A stretch of 64,000 nt of DNA from Rathayibacter rhapontici. GTDB lineage: Bacteria; Actinomycetota; Actinomycetes; Actinomycetales; Microbacteriaceae. Where the stretch lies: positions 1 through 64,000 of the forward strand of contig NZ_MUKN01000016.1 of the NCBI RefSeq assembly GCF_001995175.1, given 5' to 3'. The translations under genes and the position numbers were made by a program. Below are positions 20,442 to 28,882 of this stretch, one piece after another (positions within the stretch are counted from its first letter, which is position 1; every line of letters starts with the position of its first letter). The notes below the pieces were generated by a model. It was not told the origin of the DNA. It did not search any database and saw nothing but the letters and a program-made list of their open reading frames with translations.

Positions 20442-20460
20442 TAAGGATAGCCTTGCCTGA
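20442..20460. promoter_or_regulatory. DtxR/IdeR-type iron box between divergent uptake genes
   Basis: On the minus strand the 19 bases read TCAGGCAAGGCTATCCTTA, matching the DtxR/IdeR consensus TTAGGTTAGGCTAACCTAA at 14 of 19 positions. The site contains TAGCCT (plus, seven bases before the permease ATG) and TATCCT (minus, seven bases before the binding-protein GTG). A bound repressor would therefore block both promoters. Confidence 0.78.
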
Positions 20461-21513
20461 ATGATCGACCGCGCCCTCGCGCCTTCCGCGCCTCCGAAGC
20501 CCGCCACGGGCCCCGCCGCCCCTCGGCGACCGCTCGGCCGATCGGTCGTCGCAGGACTCCTGCTCGCCGCGCTGCTCGTCCTCGCCTGCACGGCGAGCCT
20601 CGCGGTGGGCTCCCGGCCCGTCCCGGTCGGGGCCGCGCTGGACGCGCTGCTGCACGGCGGCGCCACGGCCGACGCGCTGATCGTGCGGGAGCTGCGGATC
20701 CCCCGCACCGCCGCCGGGCTGCTCGTCGGCGCCGCACTCGGAGCCGCCGGCCTGCTGATGCAGGCGGTGACGCGCAACCGCCTGGCCGACCCGGGGCTGC
20801 TCGGGGTGAACGCGGGCGCCTCCGCGGCGGTCGTCGTCGCCATCGGGTTCCTCGGCGTCTCGAGCGCGGGCGAGTACGTCTGGTTCGCCTTCGGCGGTGC
20901 GGCCGTCGCCGCGGTGCTCGTCCACGTCGTCGGGGCCGGCGACGGCCGCGACCCGATCGGCACGGTGCTCGCCGGAGTGGCGCTCGCGGCGTGCCTCGGC
21001 GCGCTGATCGGCATCGTCACGCTGCTGGACACCGAGACGTTCGAGTCGTACCGGTTCTGGGTGGTGGGCTCCCTGGAGCGGCGCGAGCTCGGCACCGCGG
21101 CGCAGCTCGCTCCGTTCGTCGCGATCGGGCTCGCAGTCGCCGCGCTCGTGGCGCCGGGGCTGAACCTGCTGGCGCTCGGGCACGACATCGCTCGATCCCT
21201 CGGGGTGCGCCCCGGCGCGGTGATCCTCGGCGCGGGCGCCGCGATCACCCTGCTCTGCGGAGCCGCGACCGCCGCCGCCGGGCCGCTCGCCTTCGTCGGG
21301 CTCCTCGTGGCGCACCTCGTGCTGCGCCTGGCCGGGCCGGATCTGCGCTCGGGACTCCCGCTGGCCGCCCTCGGCGGGGCCGTGCTGGTCGTCGTCTCCG
21401 ACGTGCTCGGCCGGCTGATCGCCGCTCCGGGAGAGGTGGAGGTCGGCATCGTGACGGCGCTGCTCGGAGCACCCCTCCTGTTCCACCTCGCGACGCGGAG
21501 CACGGCGCGATGA
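20461..21513 (+). CDS. Iron-siderophore ABC transporter permease (FecCD family)
   Basis: 350 residues with about ten transmembrane helices. FecCD/BtuC signatures: LRIPRTAAGLLVGAALGAAGLLMQAVTRNRLADPGLLGVNAGA, the coupling-helix glycine segment LGHDIARSLGVRPG, and AGPLAFVGLLVAHL. It forms the membrane channel with the following gene. The ATG directly abuts the iron box, so the mRNA is probably leaderless. The stop overlaps the next start (ATGA). No ATP-binding subunit is encoded in the window. Confidence 0.9.
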   Translation: MIDRALAPSAPPKPATGPAAPRRPLGRSVVAGLLLAALLVLACTASLAVGSRPVPVGAALDALLHGGATADALIVRELRIPRTAAGLLVGAALGAAGLLMQAVTRNRLADPGLLGVNAGASAAVVVAIGFLGVSSAGEYVWFAFGGAAVAAVLVHVVGAGDGRDPIGTVLAGVALAACLGALIGIVTLLDTETFESYRFWVVGSLERRELGTAAQLAPFVAIGLAVAALVAPGLNLLALGHDIARSLGVRPGAVILGAGAAITLLCGAATAAAGPLAFVGLLVAHLVLRLAGPDLRSGLPLAALGGAVLVVVSDVLGRLIAAPGEVEVGIVTALLGAPLLFHLATRSTAR

Positions 21514-22562
21514 CGCTCGCGCAGCGCCGGTCGGCGCGCCGCACCCGCATGCTCGCCGTCACCGCGGTGCTGGCGCTCGCGGCGGCCGTCGCGGGGATCG
21601 TCGGAGGCTCCTACGAGACGACGCTCGCCGACGTGCGCGACGCGGTGCTGGGCACGGCGTCGGCCCGGACCAGCGTGATCGTCGTCGACATGCGCCTCCC
21701 CCGCGTCCTCGCCGGGCTCCTCGTCGGCGCGGCGCTCGGAGTCGCGGGCGCCGTCTTCCAGACCCTCTCGCGGAATCCGCTCGGCAGCCCCGACATCGTG
21801 GGCTTCAGCGCGGGGTCGGCGTCCGGAGCGCTGGTCTGCCTGGTGCTCCTGACCCCGCCCGCCGACCCGGCCCTCGGCGCGTGGGCGGGCGGCGTCGGCG
21901 CAGTGCTCGTCGTCGTCCTCCTCACCCGCGGAGCGGGCCTGGCGAGCGAGCGGACGATCCTGGCGGGGATCGCCCTCGCGGCCCTGCTCTCGGCGGTGAA
22001 CGAGTTCCTCCTGACCCGCGCTCCGACCGAGGTGGCGCGCTCGGCGACGCTCTGGCTCTTCGGATCGCTCTCGGCGACCGACTGGGGAGACACCGCGCCG
22101 CTCGCGGTCGCCGGCGGGGTCCTCGGACTGCTGCTCGCGACGCAGCGCGAGCGGCTGCGCCTGCTGGAGCTGGGCGACGAGCTGGCGACGGGGCTCGGCG
22201 TCCCGGTGCGGCGGACCCGGCTGGTGCTGCTCCTGCTCGCCGCGGGGCTGACCGGGACGGCGACCGCGGTCAGCGGTCCGATCGGCTTCGTCGCGCTCGC
22301 GGCGCCGCAGCTCGCCCGACGCGCGACGGGCTCGGCGGGGATCCCGCTGACCGCGTCGGCGGCGATCGGGGCGACCCTCCTGCTGGCGTCGGACGTGCTG
22401 GCGCAGCGGGTGCTCGCTCCGCTCCAGCTGCCGGTCGGGCTGGTGACGGGAGCGGTCGGCGGGGCGTACCTGTTCTGGCTCGTCGCGCGAGGGCGGCGGC
22501 GCCCCGAGAGCGGCGCCGAGCGGTCGCCCGCCGGCCGCGTCAAGCGCGGTCGTGGAGCGTGA
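21510..22562 (+). CDS. Iron-siderophore ABC transporter permease (FecCD family)
   Basis: 350 residues, second FecCD permease. RLPRVLAGLLVGAALGVAGAVFQTLSRNPLGSPDIVGFSAGSA, LELGDELATGLGVPV and SGPIGFVALAAPQLARR are the family marks. With the 20461 gene it would form a heterodimeric channel. The last 23 bases overlap the end of the convergent VOC gene. A FecE/FepC-type ATPase would normally follow but is absent, so the pair must borrow one from elsewhere in the genome. Confidence 0.9.
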   Translation: MTLAQRRSARRTRMLAVTAVLALAAAVAGIVGGSYETTLADVRDAVLGTASARTSVIVVDMRLPRVLAGLLVGAALGVAGAVFQTLSRNPLGSPDIVGFSAGSASGALVCLVLLTPPADPALGAWAGGVGAVLVVVLLTRGAGLASERTILAGIALAALLSAVNEFLLTRAPTEVARSATLWLFGSLSATDWGDTAPLAVAGGVLGLLLATQRERLRLLELGDELATGLGVPVRRTRLVLLLLAAGLTGTATAVSGPIGFVALAAPQLARRATGSAGIPLTASAAIGATLLLASDVLAQRVLAPLQLPVGLVTGAVGGAYLFWLVARGRRRPESGAERSPAGRVKRGRGA

Positions 22563-22902
22563 TCAGGTAGCCGTCCGGGTCCTCGAACGTGAACGTGAGG
22601 CCGAACGGGCCCTGGACCGGATCGGAGGCGATCGGCACGCCCGCGTCGACGAGTGCGGCGTGGATCCGCTCGGCCTCGGGAGCGTGCAGCCACAGCCCGA
22701 CGCCCCGACCCAGCGGGGCCGCGTCGAGATCGACTCCGTGGGCCGCCGAGCGGACCGCGAACGCCGCCGGCGAGGTGGCGAAGACGACCGCGTGCGGCGG
22801 GCCGGCCTGCCGCGCGAAGCCGAGGTGCTGCTCGTAGAAGGCGGCGGAGGAGTCGAGATCGCGCACCTGCAGCGAGACGAAACCGGGTCCGGAGACGGTC
22901 AT
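22540..22902 (-). CDS. VOC-family protein (glyoxalase/bleomycin-resistance fold)
   Basis: A 120-residue single VOC domain with two babbb repeats. It opens FVSLQVRDLDSSAAFYEQHLGF and ends FTFEDPDGYLITLHD; the Glu/Asp near residue 109-111 is where VOC enzymes bind metal. GAAGGG lies seven bases before the ATG. It is transcribed divergently from a MarR regulator, with two palindromes TGTCAG-N4-CTGACA in between, so it is probably MarR-controlled. Lyase, dioxygenase or binding-protein roles are all possible. Confidence 0.82.
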   Translation of the reverse strand: MTVSGPGFVSLQVRDLDSSAAFYEQHLGFARQAGPPHAVVFATSPAAFAVRSAAHGVDLDAAPLGRGVGLWLHAPEAERIHAALVDAGVPIASDPVQGPFGLTFTFEDPDGYLITLHDRA

Positions 22903-22920
22903 GGGGAAGCCCTTCGTTGA

Positions 22921-22936
22921 TGTCAGTCTTCTGACA
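22921..22936. promoter_or_regulatory. MarR operator, copy 1
   Basis: TGTCAGTCTTCTGACA, a palindrome with six-base arms TGTCAG/CTGACA, 19 bases upstream of the VOC start. It is the same motif as copy 2, with centres 28 bases apart. Confidence 0.8.
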
Positions 22937-22948
22937 CGGATGATCCTA

Positions 22949-22964
22949 TGTCAGACTCCTGACA
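22949..22964. promoter_or_regulatory. MarR operator, copy 2
   Basis: TGTCAGACTCCTGACA, whose final A is the first base of the marR ATG at 22964. It contains CAGACT six bases before the start, a leaderless -10 candidate, so binding here would directly block marR transcription (autoregulation). Confidence 0.8.
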
Positions 22965-23398
22965 TGAGTGGCATCGATCTGACGGCTTCCCCCGGATACC
23001 TGCTGAAGGTGGCGTCGACAGCACTGCGCGCCGCCATGGAGGAGGTGCTGCATCCGCTGGGCATGACGATCACGCACTACTCGTGCCTCGAGCTGCTCGC
23101 CCAGCGCCCGGGGCTGTCCAACTCGGAGCTCGCGCGGGGCACTTTCGTCACGCGGCAGTCGATGAACGTGCTGCTGCAGTCGCTCGAGCAGCAGGGCCTC
23201 GTCGCCCGGGCCGAGCGGCCCGCGTCCGGACGCATCCTCCCGACCGAGCTGACCGGGGCCGGTCGGCGGCAGCTGCGGGCGGCGAGCGCCGCGGTCCGCG
23301 CGGTCGAGGACCGCATGGTCGCCGGGCTCGCGGACGGCGACCGCGAGCGGCTGATGCGCCTGCTCGCGAGCTGTGCGGCGGCGCTGCGGGCGGACTAG
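22964..23398 (+). CDS. MarR-family transcriptional regulator
   Basis: 144 residues with a winged helix-turn-helix: THYSCLELLAQRPGLSNSELARGTFVTRQSMNVLLQSLEQQGLVAR, wing RPASGRILPTELT, then a C-terminal dimerisation helix. The start at 22964 is chosen over an in-frame ATG upstream because the longer version would be encoded across both operators. It probably represses itself and the divergent VOC gene until a ligand binds. Its stop overlaps the opposing GntR gene stop in CTAG. Confidence 0.86.
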   Translation: MSGIDLTASPGYLLKVASTALRAAMEEVLHPLGMTITHYSCLELLAQRPGLSNSELARGTFVTRQSMNVLLQSLEQQGLVARAERPASGRILPTELTGAGRRQLRAASAAVRAVEDRMVAGLADGDRERLMRLLASCAAALRAD

Positions 23399-24132
23399 GC
23401 CAGCTCGGACACCGTGCGGCGGACGACGCGCAGGTCGCTGCCGTCCGAGAAGAGCTCGGGCGAGCTGCGCCGGATCCGCTCGACGTCGTCGAACACCGCC
23501 CGCAGGTGGGAGCGCAGCGCTGCGACGGCGCCGTCTCCGTCGCCGCGCCCGATGGCGTCGACGACCGCCGCATGCTGATCGATCAGAGCGTGGATCGGCC
23601 GGGCGTCGACGAGACTCAGGCGGCGGGCGCGATCGAGGTGCGCCTTCGCGGAGTTGACGGCGTTCCATGCGCTGCCGTGGCCCGAGAGGTCGAGCAGGGC
23701 CCGGTGGAAGTCCTCGTCGAGCCGGAAGAAGCGCTCGACGTCCTCCTCCGCGTCGGCCTCGCGCTGATCGTCGAGGATGTCGTGCAGGGCCGCGAGTCCG
23801 GCCGGGTCGACCTCGGACTCAGCGGCGACCTGCGCCAGCGAGGCGCACTCGATCGCCTCGCGGATGAACTGCGCCTGAGCGACACGCTCCGGATCGACGC
23901 GCGAGACGAAGCTGCCCCGCTGCGGGAAGATCTGCACGAGACCCTCCTCCTTCAGCAGCAGGAGACTCTCGCGCACCGGGGTCCTCGAGATGCCGAGCTC
24001 GGCCGACAGCTCGTTCTCGGACAGCGGGGAACCGGGCTGGAGATCGAGCGAGATGATGCGGCGGCGCAGGGCGTCGACGGTGCGGTCGCGCGCCGACGCG
24101 GCTCTCGCCGCGGGCTCGCTCCGTGATGCCAT
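23395..24132 (-). CDS. GntR-family (FadR/FCD) transcriptional regulator
   Basis: 245 residues. The GntR winged helix (residues ~15-78; LGISRTPVRESLLLLKEEGLVQ and FPQRGSFVS) precedes an FCD effector domain with the metal-site residues Asp/His in DEDFHRALLDLSGH, HALIDQHAAVVDAI and LRSHLRAVF. Regulators of this type (UxuR/ExuR/KdgR-like) respond to hexuronate intermediates. Divergent from the sugar-acid operon, it very likely represses it through the palindrome at 24158-24173. TAGACT six bases before the ATG suggests a leaderless mRNA. Confidence 0.86.
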   Translation of the reverse strand: MASRSEPAARAASARDRTVDALRRRIISLDLQPGSPLSENELSAELGISRTPVRESLLLLKEEGLVQIFPQRGSFVSRVDPERVAQAQFIREAIECASLAQVAAESEVDPAGLAALHDILDDQREADAEEDVERFFRLDEDFHRALLDLSGHGSAWNAVNSAKAHLDRARRLSLVDARPIHALIDQHAAVVDAIGRGDGDGAVAALRSHLRAVFDDVERIRRSSPELFSDGSDLRVVRRTVSELA

Positions 24133-24151
24133 GACGCCAGTCTAAACGGCG

Positions 24152-24180
24152 TTGACACACTGCCATGGCAGTGCTTGTAT
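24152..24180 (+). promoter_or_regulatory. Promoter and GntR operator of the hexuronate operon
   Basis: A consensus -35 TTGACA (24152-24157) is followed at once by the perfect 16-base palindrome CACTGCCATGGCAGTG (24158-24173). A -10-like TTGTAT (24175-24180) gives 17-base spacing. A further half-site TGGCAGT follows just downstream. An operator occupying the whole spacer implies repression by steric block. Confidence 0.75.
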
Positions 24181-24243
24181 GGCAGTCATCGGTCCTCGCG
24201 CACCCTCGCGGCCGACCCGAACCCGCATGCAAAGGAGCACCGG

Positions 24244-25641
24244 ATGTCCCAGAGATCCCGCGCGTCGTCCTCGACGCAGACCCCCGATCAGAAGGGGGTC
24301 CGCTCGACGAAGGACCTCGCGAAGGTCGCCGTCTCGGGCTGGCTCGGCACCGCGATGGAGTTCATGGACTTCCAGCTCTACTCGCTGGCCGCCGCCATCG
24401 TCTTCAACCGCATCTTCTTCCCCGAGTTCGACCCGGCGGTGGGCCTCATCGCCGCGATGGCGACCTACGGCGTCGGCTACGTCGCCCGCCTCCTCGGCGC
24501 GATCTACTTCGGCCGGATGGGCGACCGCATCGGCCGCAAGAAGGTGCTGTTCCTCACGATCGCGCTGATGGGCGTCTCGACCACGCTGATCGGCGTGCTG
24601 CCGACCTACCAGCAGGTGGGCCTCCTCGCCCCGATCCTGCTGGTGTTCCTCCGCCTGCTGCAGGGCTTCGGCGCCGGTGCCGAGATCGCGGGAGCGACGG
24701 TGATGCTCGCCGAGTACGCCCCGGTGAAGAAGCGCGGACTGATCTCGTCGCTCGTCTCCCTGGGCACCAACTCCGGCACTCTGGGCGCCTCGGCGCTCTG
24801 GGCGATCCTGGTCGCGACCCTCTCGGACGAGGACCTGATCACCTGGGGCTGGCGCGTGCCGTTCCTGGCGAGCTTCGTGCTCCTCATCCTCGCGGTGTGG
24901 ATCCGCACCTCGCTGAAGGAGAGCCCGGTCTTCGAGCAGCGCGACGACCTCGTCGACGGCGTGGCGCTCACCAAGAAGCAGCTCGCCGAGCAGGCCCTCA
25001 TCGCGGGCACCGGCAGCATCGAGACCGCCCTGAAGCAGAAGAAGGGCAAGGCGTTCCTGATCGCCCTCGGCCTGCGCTTCGGCCAGGCGGGCAACTCCGG
25101 TCTCATCCAGACCTTCCTGATCGGCTACATCGCGACGGTCATGCTCAGCGACAAGTCGATCGGCACGAGCGCGATCGTGATCGGCTCCCTCTGCGGCTTC
25201 GTCACGGTGCCCCTGCTCGGGATCCTGGGCGACCGCTTCGGTCGGCGCCCGCTGTACATCGTCTTCACCTCCCTCACGATCCTGTTCGCGATCCCGATGA
25301 TGATGATGGTCACCAGCGGCGACCCCGTGCTCATGACGATCGGCATCGTGGTGGGCCTGAACATCGGCGTCCTCGCGCTGTTCTCGCTCGAGTCCGTCAC
25401 CATGGCCGAGCTCTTCGGAGCCCGCACGCGCTTCACCCAGCTCGCGCTCGCGAAGGAGATCGGCGGCATCCTCACCACCGCGATCGGCCCCGTGCTGGCC
25501 GCGACCCTCACCGCCGTGACAGGGTCCTGGTGGCCCCTCGCCGCGATGGTGATCGGCTACTCCCTCGTGACGCTCGTCTCGGCAGTGCTCAGCCCCGAGG
25601 TCCGTGGACGCGACATGGTGCGACTGGAGGACGCGGTATGA
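24244..25641 (+). CDS. MFS sugar-acid/metabolite:H+ symporter (MHS-like)
   Basis: 465 residues, 12 predicted helices. FGRMGDRIGRKKVL and the internal repeat LGDRFGRRPLYIV are the paired MFS loop motifs, and RLLQGFGAGAEIAGATVMLAEYAP is the MHS/sugar-porter helix 4 region. It is the first gene of the operon that breaks down hexuronates, so the cargo is probably glucuronate, galacturonate or L-gulonate. AAAGGAG lies about eight bases before the ATG. The stop overlaps the next start (ATGA). Confidence 0.86.
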   Translation: MSQRSRASSSTQTPDQKGVRSTKDLAKVAVSGWLGTAMEFMDFQLYSLAAAIVFNRIFFPEFDPAVGLIAAMATYGVGYVARLLGAIYFGRMGDRIGRKKVLFLTIALMGVSTTLIGVLPTYQQVGLLAPILLVFLRLLQGFGAGAEIAGATVMLAEYAPVKKRGLISSLVSLGTNSGTLGASALWAILVATLSDEDLITWGWRVPFLASFVLLILAVWIRTSLKESPVFEQRDDLVDGVALTKKQLAEQALIAGTGSIETALKQKKGKAFLIALGLRFGQAGNSGLIQTFLIGYIATVMLSDKSIGTSAIVIGSLCGFVTVPLLGILGDRFGRRPLYIVFTSLTILFAIPMMMMVTSGDPVLMTIGIVVGLNIGVLALFSLESVTMAELFGARTRFTQLALAKEIGGILTTAIGPVLAATLTAVTGSWWPLAAMVIGYSLVTLVSAVLSPEVRGRDMVRLEDAV

Positions 25642-26744
25642 GAGCCGTCGTGGTGCACGGGGCGGGCGATCTGCGGATCGACGAGCGTCCCGATCCGATC
25701 GCAGGTCCCGGCCAGGTCGTCCTGGCGGTCGAGTGGGGAGGGATCTGCGGATCCGATCTCAGCTACTGGAAGCACGGCGCCTCCGGGACCGCGCGACTCG
25801 TGGATCCGCTCGTCCTCGGTCACGAGTTCGCCGGACGCATCGCCCGGCTGGGCGAAGGCGTCGAGGGCTGGGAGATCGGGCAGGCGGTCACCGTCCACCC
25901 GTCCGAGCTCATCGGTGACCCGGCCCTCCCCGAGCGGATCGCCGGCCGCACGAATCTGCACCCCGCCATCCGCTACTACGGCTCGGCGGCCCTCCACCCG
26001 CACGCCGACGGCGGGTTCAGCGAAGCCAAGACGGTGCTCGCGCACCAGCTGCGCGCCCTGCCCGACGGAGTGGACACGCGCCACGGCGCCCTCGCCGAGC
26101 CGTTGGCGGTGGCGATGCACGCGGTGCGCCGCGCGGGCGACGTGCGGGGCAGGGACGTGGTCGTGAACGGAGCCGGCCCCATCGGGTCCCTCCTCATCGC
26201 GGCCCTGCGCCACGCAGGCGCCGGCCGCATCACGGCCGCCGACCTGAGCGCCGCATCGCTGGCGATCGCCCGCCGGATGGGCGCGGACGAGACGCGCGAC
26301 GTCTCCGCGGGCGAGGCGCTCCCCGCGGACTCGGAGCTCGTCTTCGAGGCGTCGGGCGCGCCCGCCGCACTCGGAGCGGTCCTGCACGCGACGGCCCGGG
26401 GCGGCACCGTCGTCCAGGTCGGCAACCTGCCCGGCGCCCCCGCGCCGGCCGCGCTGGGCGACCTCGTGACCCGCGAGATCACCTGGATCGGCAGCTTCCG
26501 CTTCGTCGACGAGATCACCGACGCGGTCGCTGCGATGCGCGACGGCCTCGATCTCTCCCCGCTGATGACCCACGAGTTCGACCTGGCCGACGCCGAGGAG
26601 GCGCTGCGCACCGCGGCGGACCCGGCGTCGGGCAGCAGCAAGGTGATGCTCCGCCTCGGCGGACGTCGCACCGAGGAGGACGGCCCCGTGCAGACGGCCG
26701 CCCCCGTGCAGAAGGAGACCCCCGTGAAGAAGGAGGCACTGTGA
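25638..26744 (+). CDS. Zinc-dependent sugar-acid dehydrogenase (L-idonate/L-gulonate 5-dehydrogenase-like)
   Basis: 368 residues, medium-chain dehydrogenase. [14 protein letters not shown] (catalytic zinc Cys near residue 37), LGHEFAGRI (zinc His), [16 protein letters not shown] and [16 protein letters not shown] (NAD site) are seen. The structural-zinc cysteine cluster is missing and replaced by [13 protein letters not shown], as in L-idonate dehydrogenases. In a mannonate operon such enzymes oxidise L-gulonate to D-fructuronate, feeding the later steps. The last ~25 residues are an unusual Pro/Val/Gln/Lys tail with repeated PVQ/PVK units that precedes a GTGA overlap. Confidence 0.82.
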   Translation: MRAVVVHGAGDLRIDERPDPIAGPGQVVLAVEWGGICGSDLSYWKHGASGTARLVDPLVLGHEFAGRIARLGEGVEGWEIGQAVTVHPSELIGDPALPERIAGRTNLHPAIRYYGSAALHPHADGGFSEAKTVLAHQLRALPDGVDTRHGALAEPLAVAMHAVRRAGDVRGRDVVVNGAGPIGSLLIAALRHAGAGRITAADLSAASLAIARRMGADETRDVSAGEALPADSELVFEASGAPAALGAVLHATARGGTVVQVGNLPGAPAPAALGDLVTREITWIGSFRFVDEITDAVAAMRDGLDLSPLMTHEFDLADAEEALRTAADPASGSSKVMLRLGGRRTEEDGPVQTAAPVQKETPVKKEAL

Positions 26745-27951
26745 AGATCACCGCGCCCGAGTGGTCGTGTCCTCCCCCGGGCGGAACTACGTGACCCTCG
26801 TCATCGAGACCGAGGACGGGGTGATCGGCGTCGGCGACGCCACGCTGAACGGCCGCGAGCTCTCGGTCGCCTCGTACCTCGAGGACCACCTCTGCCCCCT
26901 CCTGATCGGACGCGACGCGCGCCGGATCGAGGACACCTGGCAGTACTTCTACAAGGGCGCCTACTGGCGCCGCGGCCCAGTGACGATGACGGCGATCGCT
27001 GCGATCGACGTGGCGCTCTGGGACATCAAGGGGAAGGCCGCGGGGATGCCCGTCTACCAGCTCCTGGGCGGCGCCGCCCGCGACGGGGTCATGGTCTACG
27101 GCCACGCGAGCGGGACGACGCTCGACGACCTCGACGTCGACTTCCAGCGCCATCTCGACCTCGGCTACAAGGCGATCCGCGCGCAGGCCGCCGTGCCCGG
27201 GCTCGACAAGACGTACGGCATCCCGCCGGCGGGCGGAGCGGTCTACGAGCCCGCCAGCGGCGCCTCGCCGCAGGAGGACTCGTGGGAGACCACGGCGTAC
27301 CTCGACTTCGCACCGGAGATGCTCGGGCACGTCCGCGAGCAGTTCGGCTACGGCGTGCACCTGCTGCACGACGTCCACCACCGCCTCTCCCCCATCGAGG
27401 CGGGCCGGCTGGGCGCGGCGGTCGAATCGCTCCGGCCGTTCTGGCTCGAGGACCCGACGCCCGCCGAGGACCAGTCCTCGTTCCGGCTCATCCGCCAGCA
27501 CACGACGACGCCGATCGCGGTCGGCGAGATCTTCAACTCCATCTGGGACTGCCAGCAGCTGATCACCGAGCGGCTGATCGACTACATCCGGACCTCGGTC
27601 TCGCACGCGGGCGGCATCACGCACCTGCGCCGGATCTTCGCGCTCGCCGACCTCTACGGCGTGCGGTCGGGCTCGCACGGCGCCGGCGACCTCTCGCCGA
27701 TCACGATGGCGGCGGCACTGCACGTGGACCTCTCGATCCCGAACTTCGGGATCCAGGAGCAAATGGGCCACCGGGACCCGGCGGGCGAGGTGTTCCGCTG
27801 GGACTACACCTTCACCGACGGCTACATGCACCCCGGCGACGCGCCGGGCCTGGGCGTCGTCTTCGACGAGGAGGCCGCCGCGCGCTTCCCCTACGACCCG
27901 AAGTACCTGCCGGTGAACCGCCGGCTCGACGGATCGGTGCACGACTGGTGA
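26741..27951 (+). pseudogene. manD: D-mannonate dehydratase (enolase superfamily), frameshifted near the start
   Basis: ManD-type dehydratase converting D-mannonate to 2-keto-3-deoxygluconate. After a GTG start overlapping the dehydrogenase stop, the first codons read VKITA and then shift frame near 26755. The rest is continuous: [37 protein letters not shown], the metal ligands in [20 protein letters not shown] and [13 protein letters not shown], and the C-terminal GSVHDW end seen in ManD/RspA proteins. Adding a G in ACCGCG(G)CCC joins both parts into ~403 residues of normal length. It is functional if that break is a sequence error. Confidence 0.85.
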
Positions 27952-28882
27952 GCGGGGCAGCGTACGACGTCGTCGCGCTCGGCGAGGTGCTCGTCGAGGT
28001 CGCGACCGACGACGCGTTCGGCCACGGCGTGCCGGCACTGCTGGGAGTCTCGGGGGACGCCCTCAACGTCGCGGCCGCCGCCGCCGCGGCCGGGGCGCGC
28101 GTCGCCCTCGCGGCCGTCCTGACCGACGACGATCTCGGCCGGGCGATCGCCGCCCGTGTCGAGGCGCTCGGCGTCTCGACCGAGCTGCTGCGCTTCCGGC
28201 GCGGCCAGCAGGGCGTCTACCTCGTGCACAGCGACCCGGACGGAGAACGGGAGTTCTCCTACGCCCGCTCGGGCAGCGTCGGCTCGACGCTGGGGGCCGA
28301 CGACGTCGACGACGCCGTGCTGGCCGCGGCGGGCGCCGTGGTCGCCGGAGGGATCGCCTGCGCGGTCTCGGAGACCACGCGCGCTCTCGTGCTGCACGCC
28401 GCCCGCACCGCGCAGCGCTTCGTCTACGACCCCAACCACCGTCCCCGCCTGAACACCGCGGAGCGCGCCTCCGCCGATCTGCGCCTCCTCGCCGCCTCGG
28501 CCGCGCTGGTGACCCCGTCCTTCCCCGGCGAGACCACGGCCCTGCTCGGAGCCGACTCCGCCGCCGACGCCGCCGACGAGCTGCTGGCCCTCGGCGCCGC
28601 CGCCGTCGCGGTCACCTGCGGCTCGCGCGGCGTGCACCTGGCGACCGGCGAGGGCGAGCACCTCTGGATCGACGCCGTGCCCGCCCCCTCCGTCGTCGAC
28701 CAGACCGCGCCGGCGACGCCTTCGTCGGCACGCTGGCCGCCCGGATCGTGCTCGGGGATCCGCTCGCCGACGCCGCTCGACTCGCCGCGGCCGCCGCATC
28801 CCTCGTCGTCGGGGGCCGCGGCGGGACCGGCCTCGTCCCGACCCTCGCCCAGACGCGGGCCCATGCGGGGGTGACCTCGTGA
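27948..28882 (+). pseudogene. kdgK: 2-keto-3-deoxygluconate kinase (PfkB family), frameshifted
   Basis: PfkB sugar kinase: YDVVALGEVLVEV, GGDALNVA-like substrate loop (SGDALNVAAAAAAAG), YDPNHRPRLN and TPSFPGETTALLG. The break at about 28707 falls exactly in the anion-hole motif: one frame ends VVDQTA and the next continues AGDAFVGTLAARIVLGDPLA. Restoring a G gives DQTGAGDAF with the catalytic Asp and a ~311-residue enzyme. It would phosphorylate KDG to KDPG. The GTG start overlaps manD (GTGA) and the end overlaps the reductase gene (GTGA). Confidence 0.84.
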
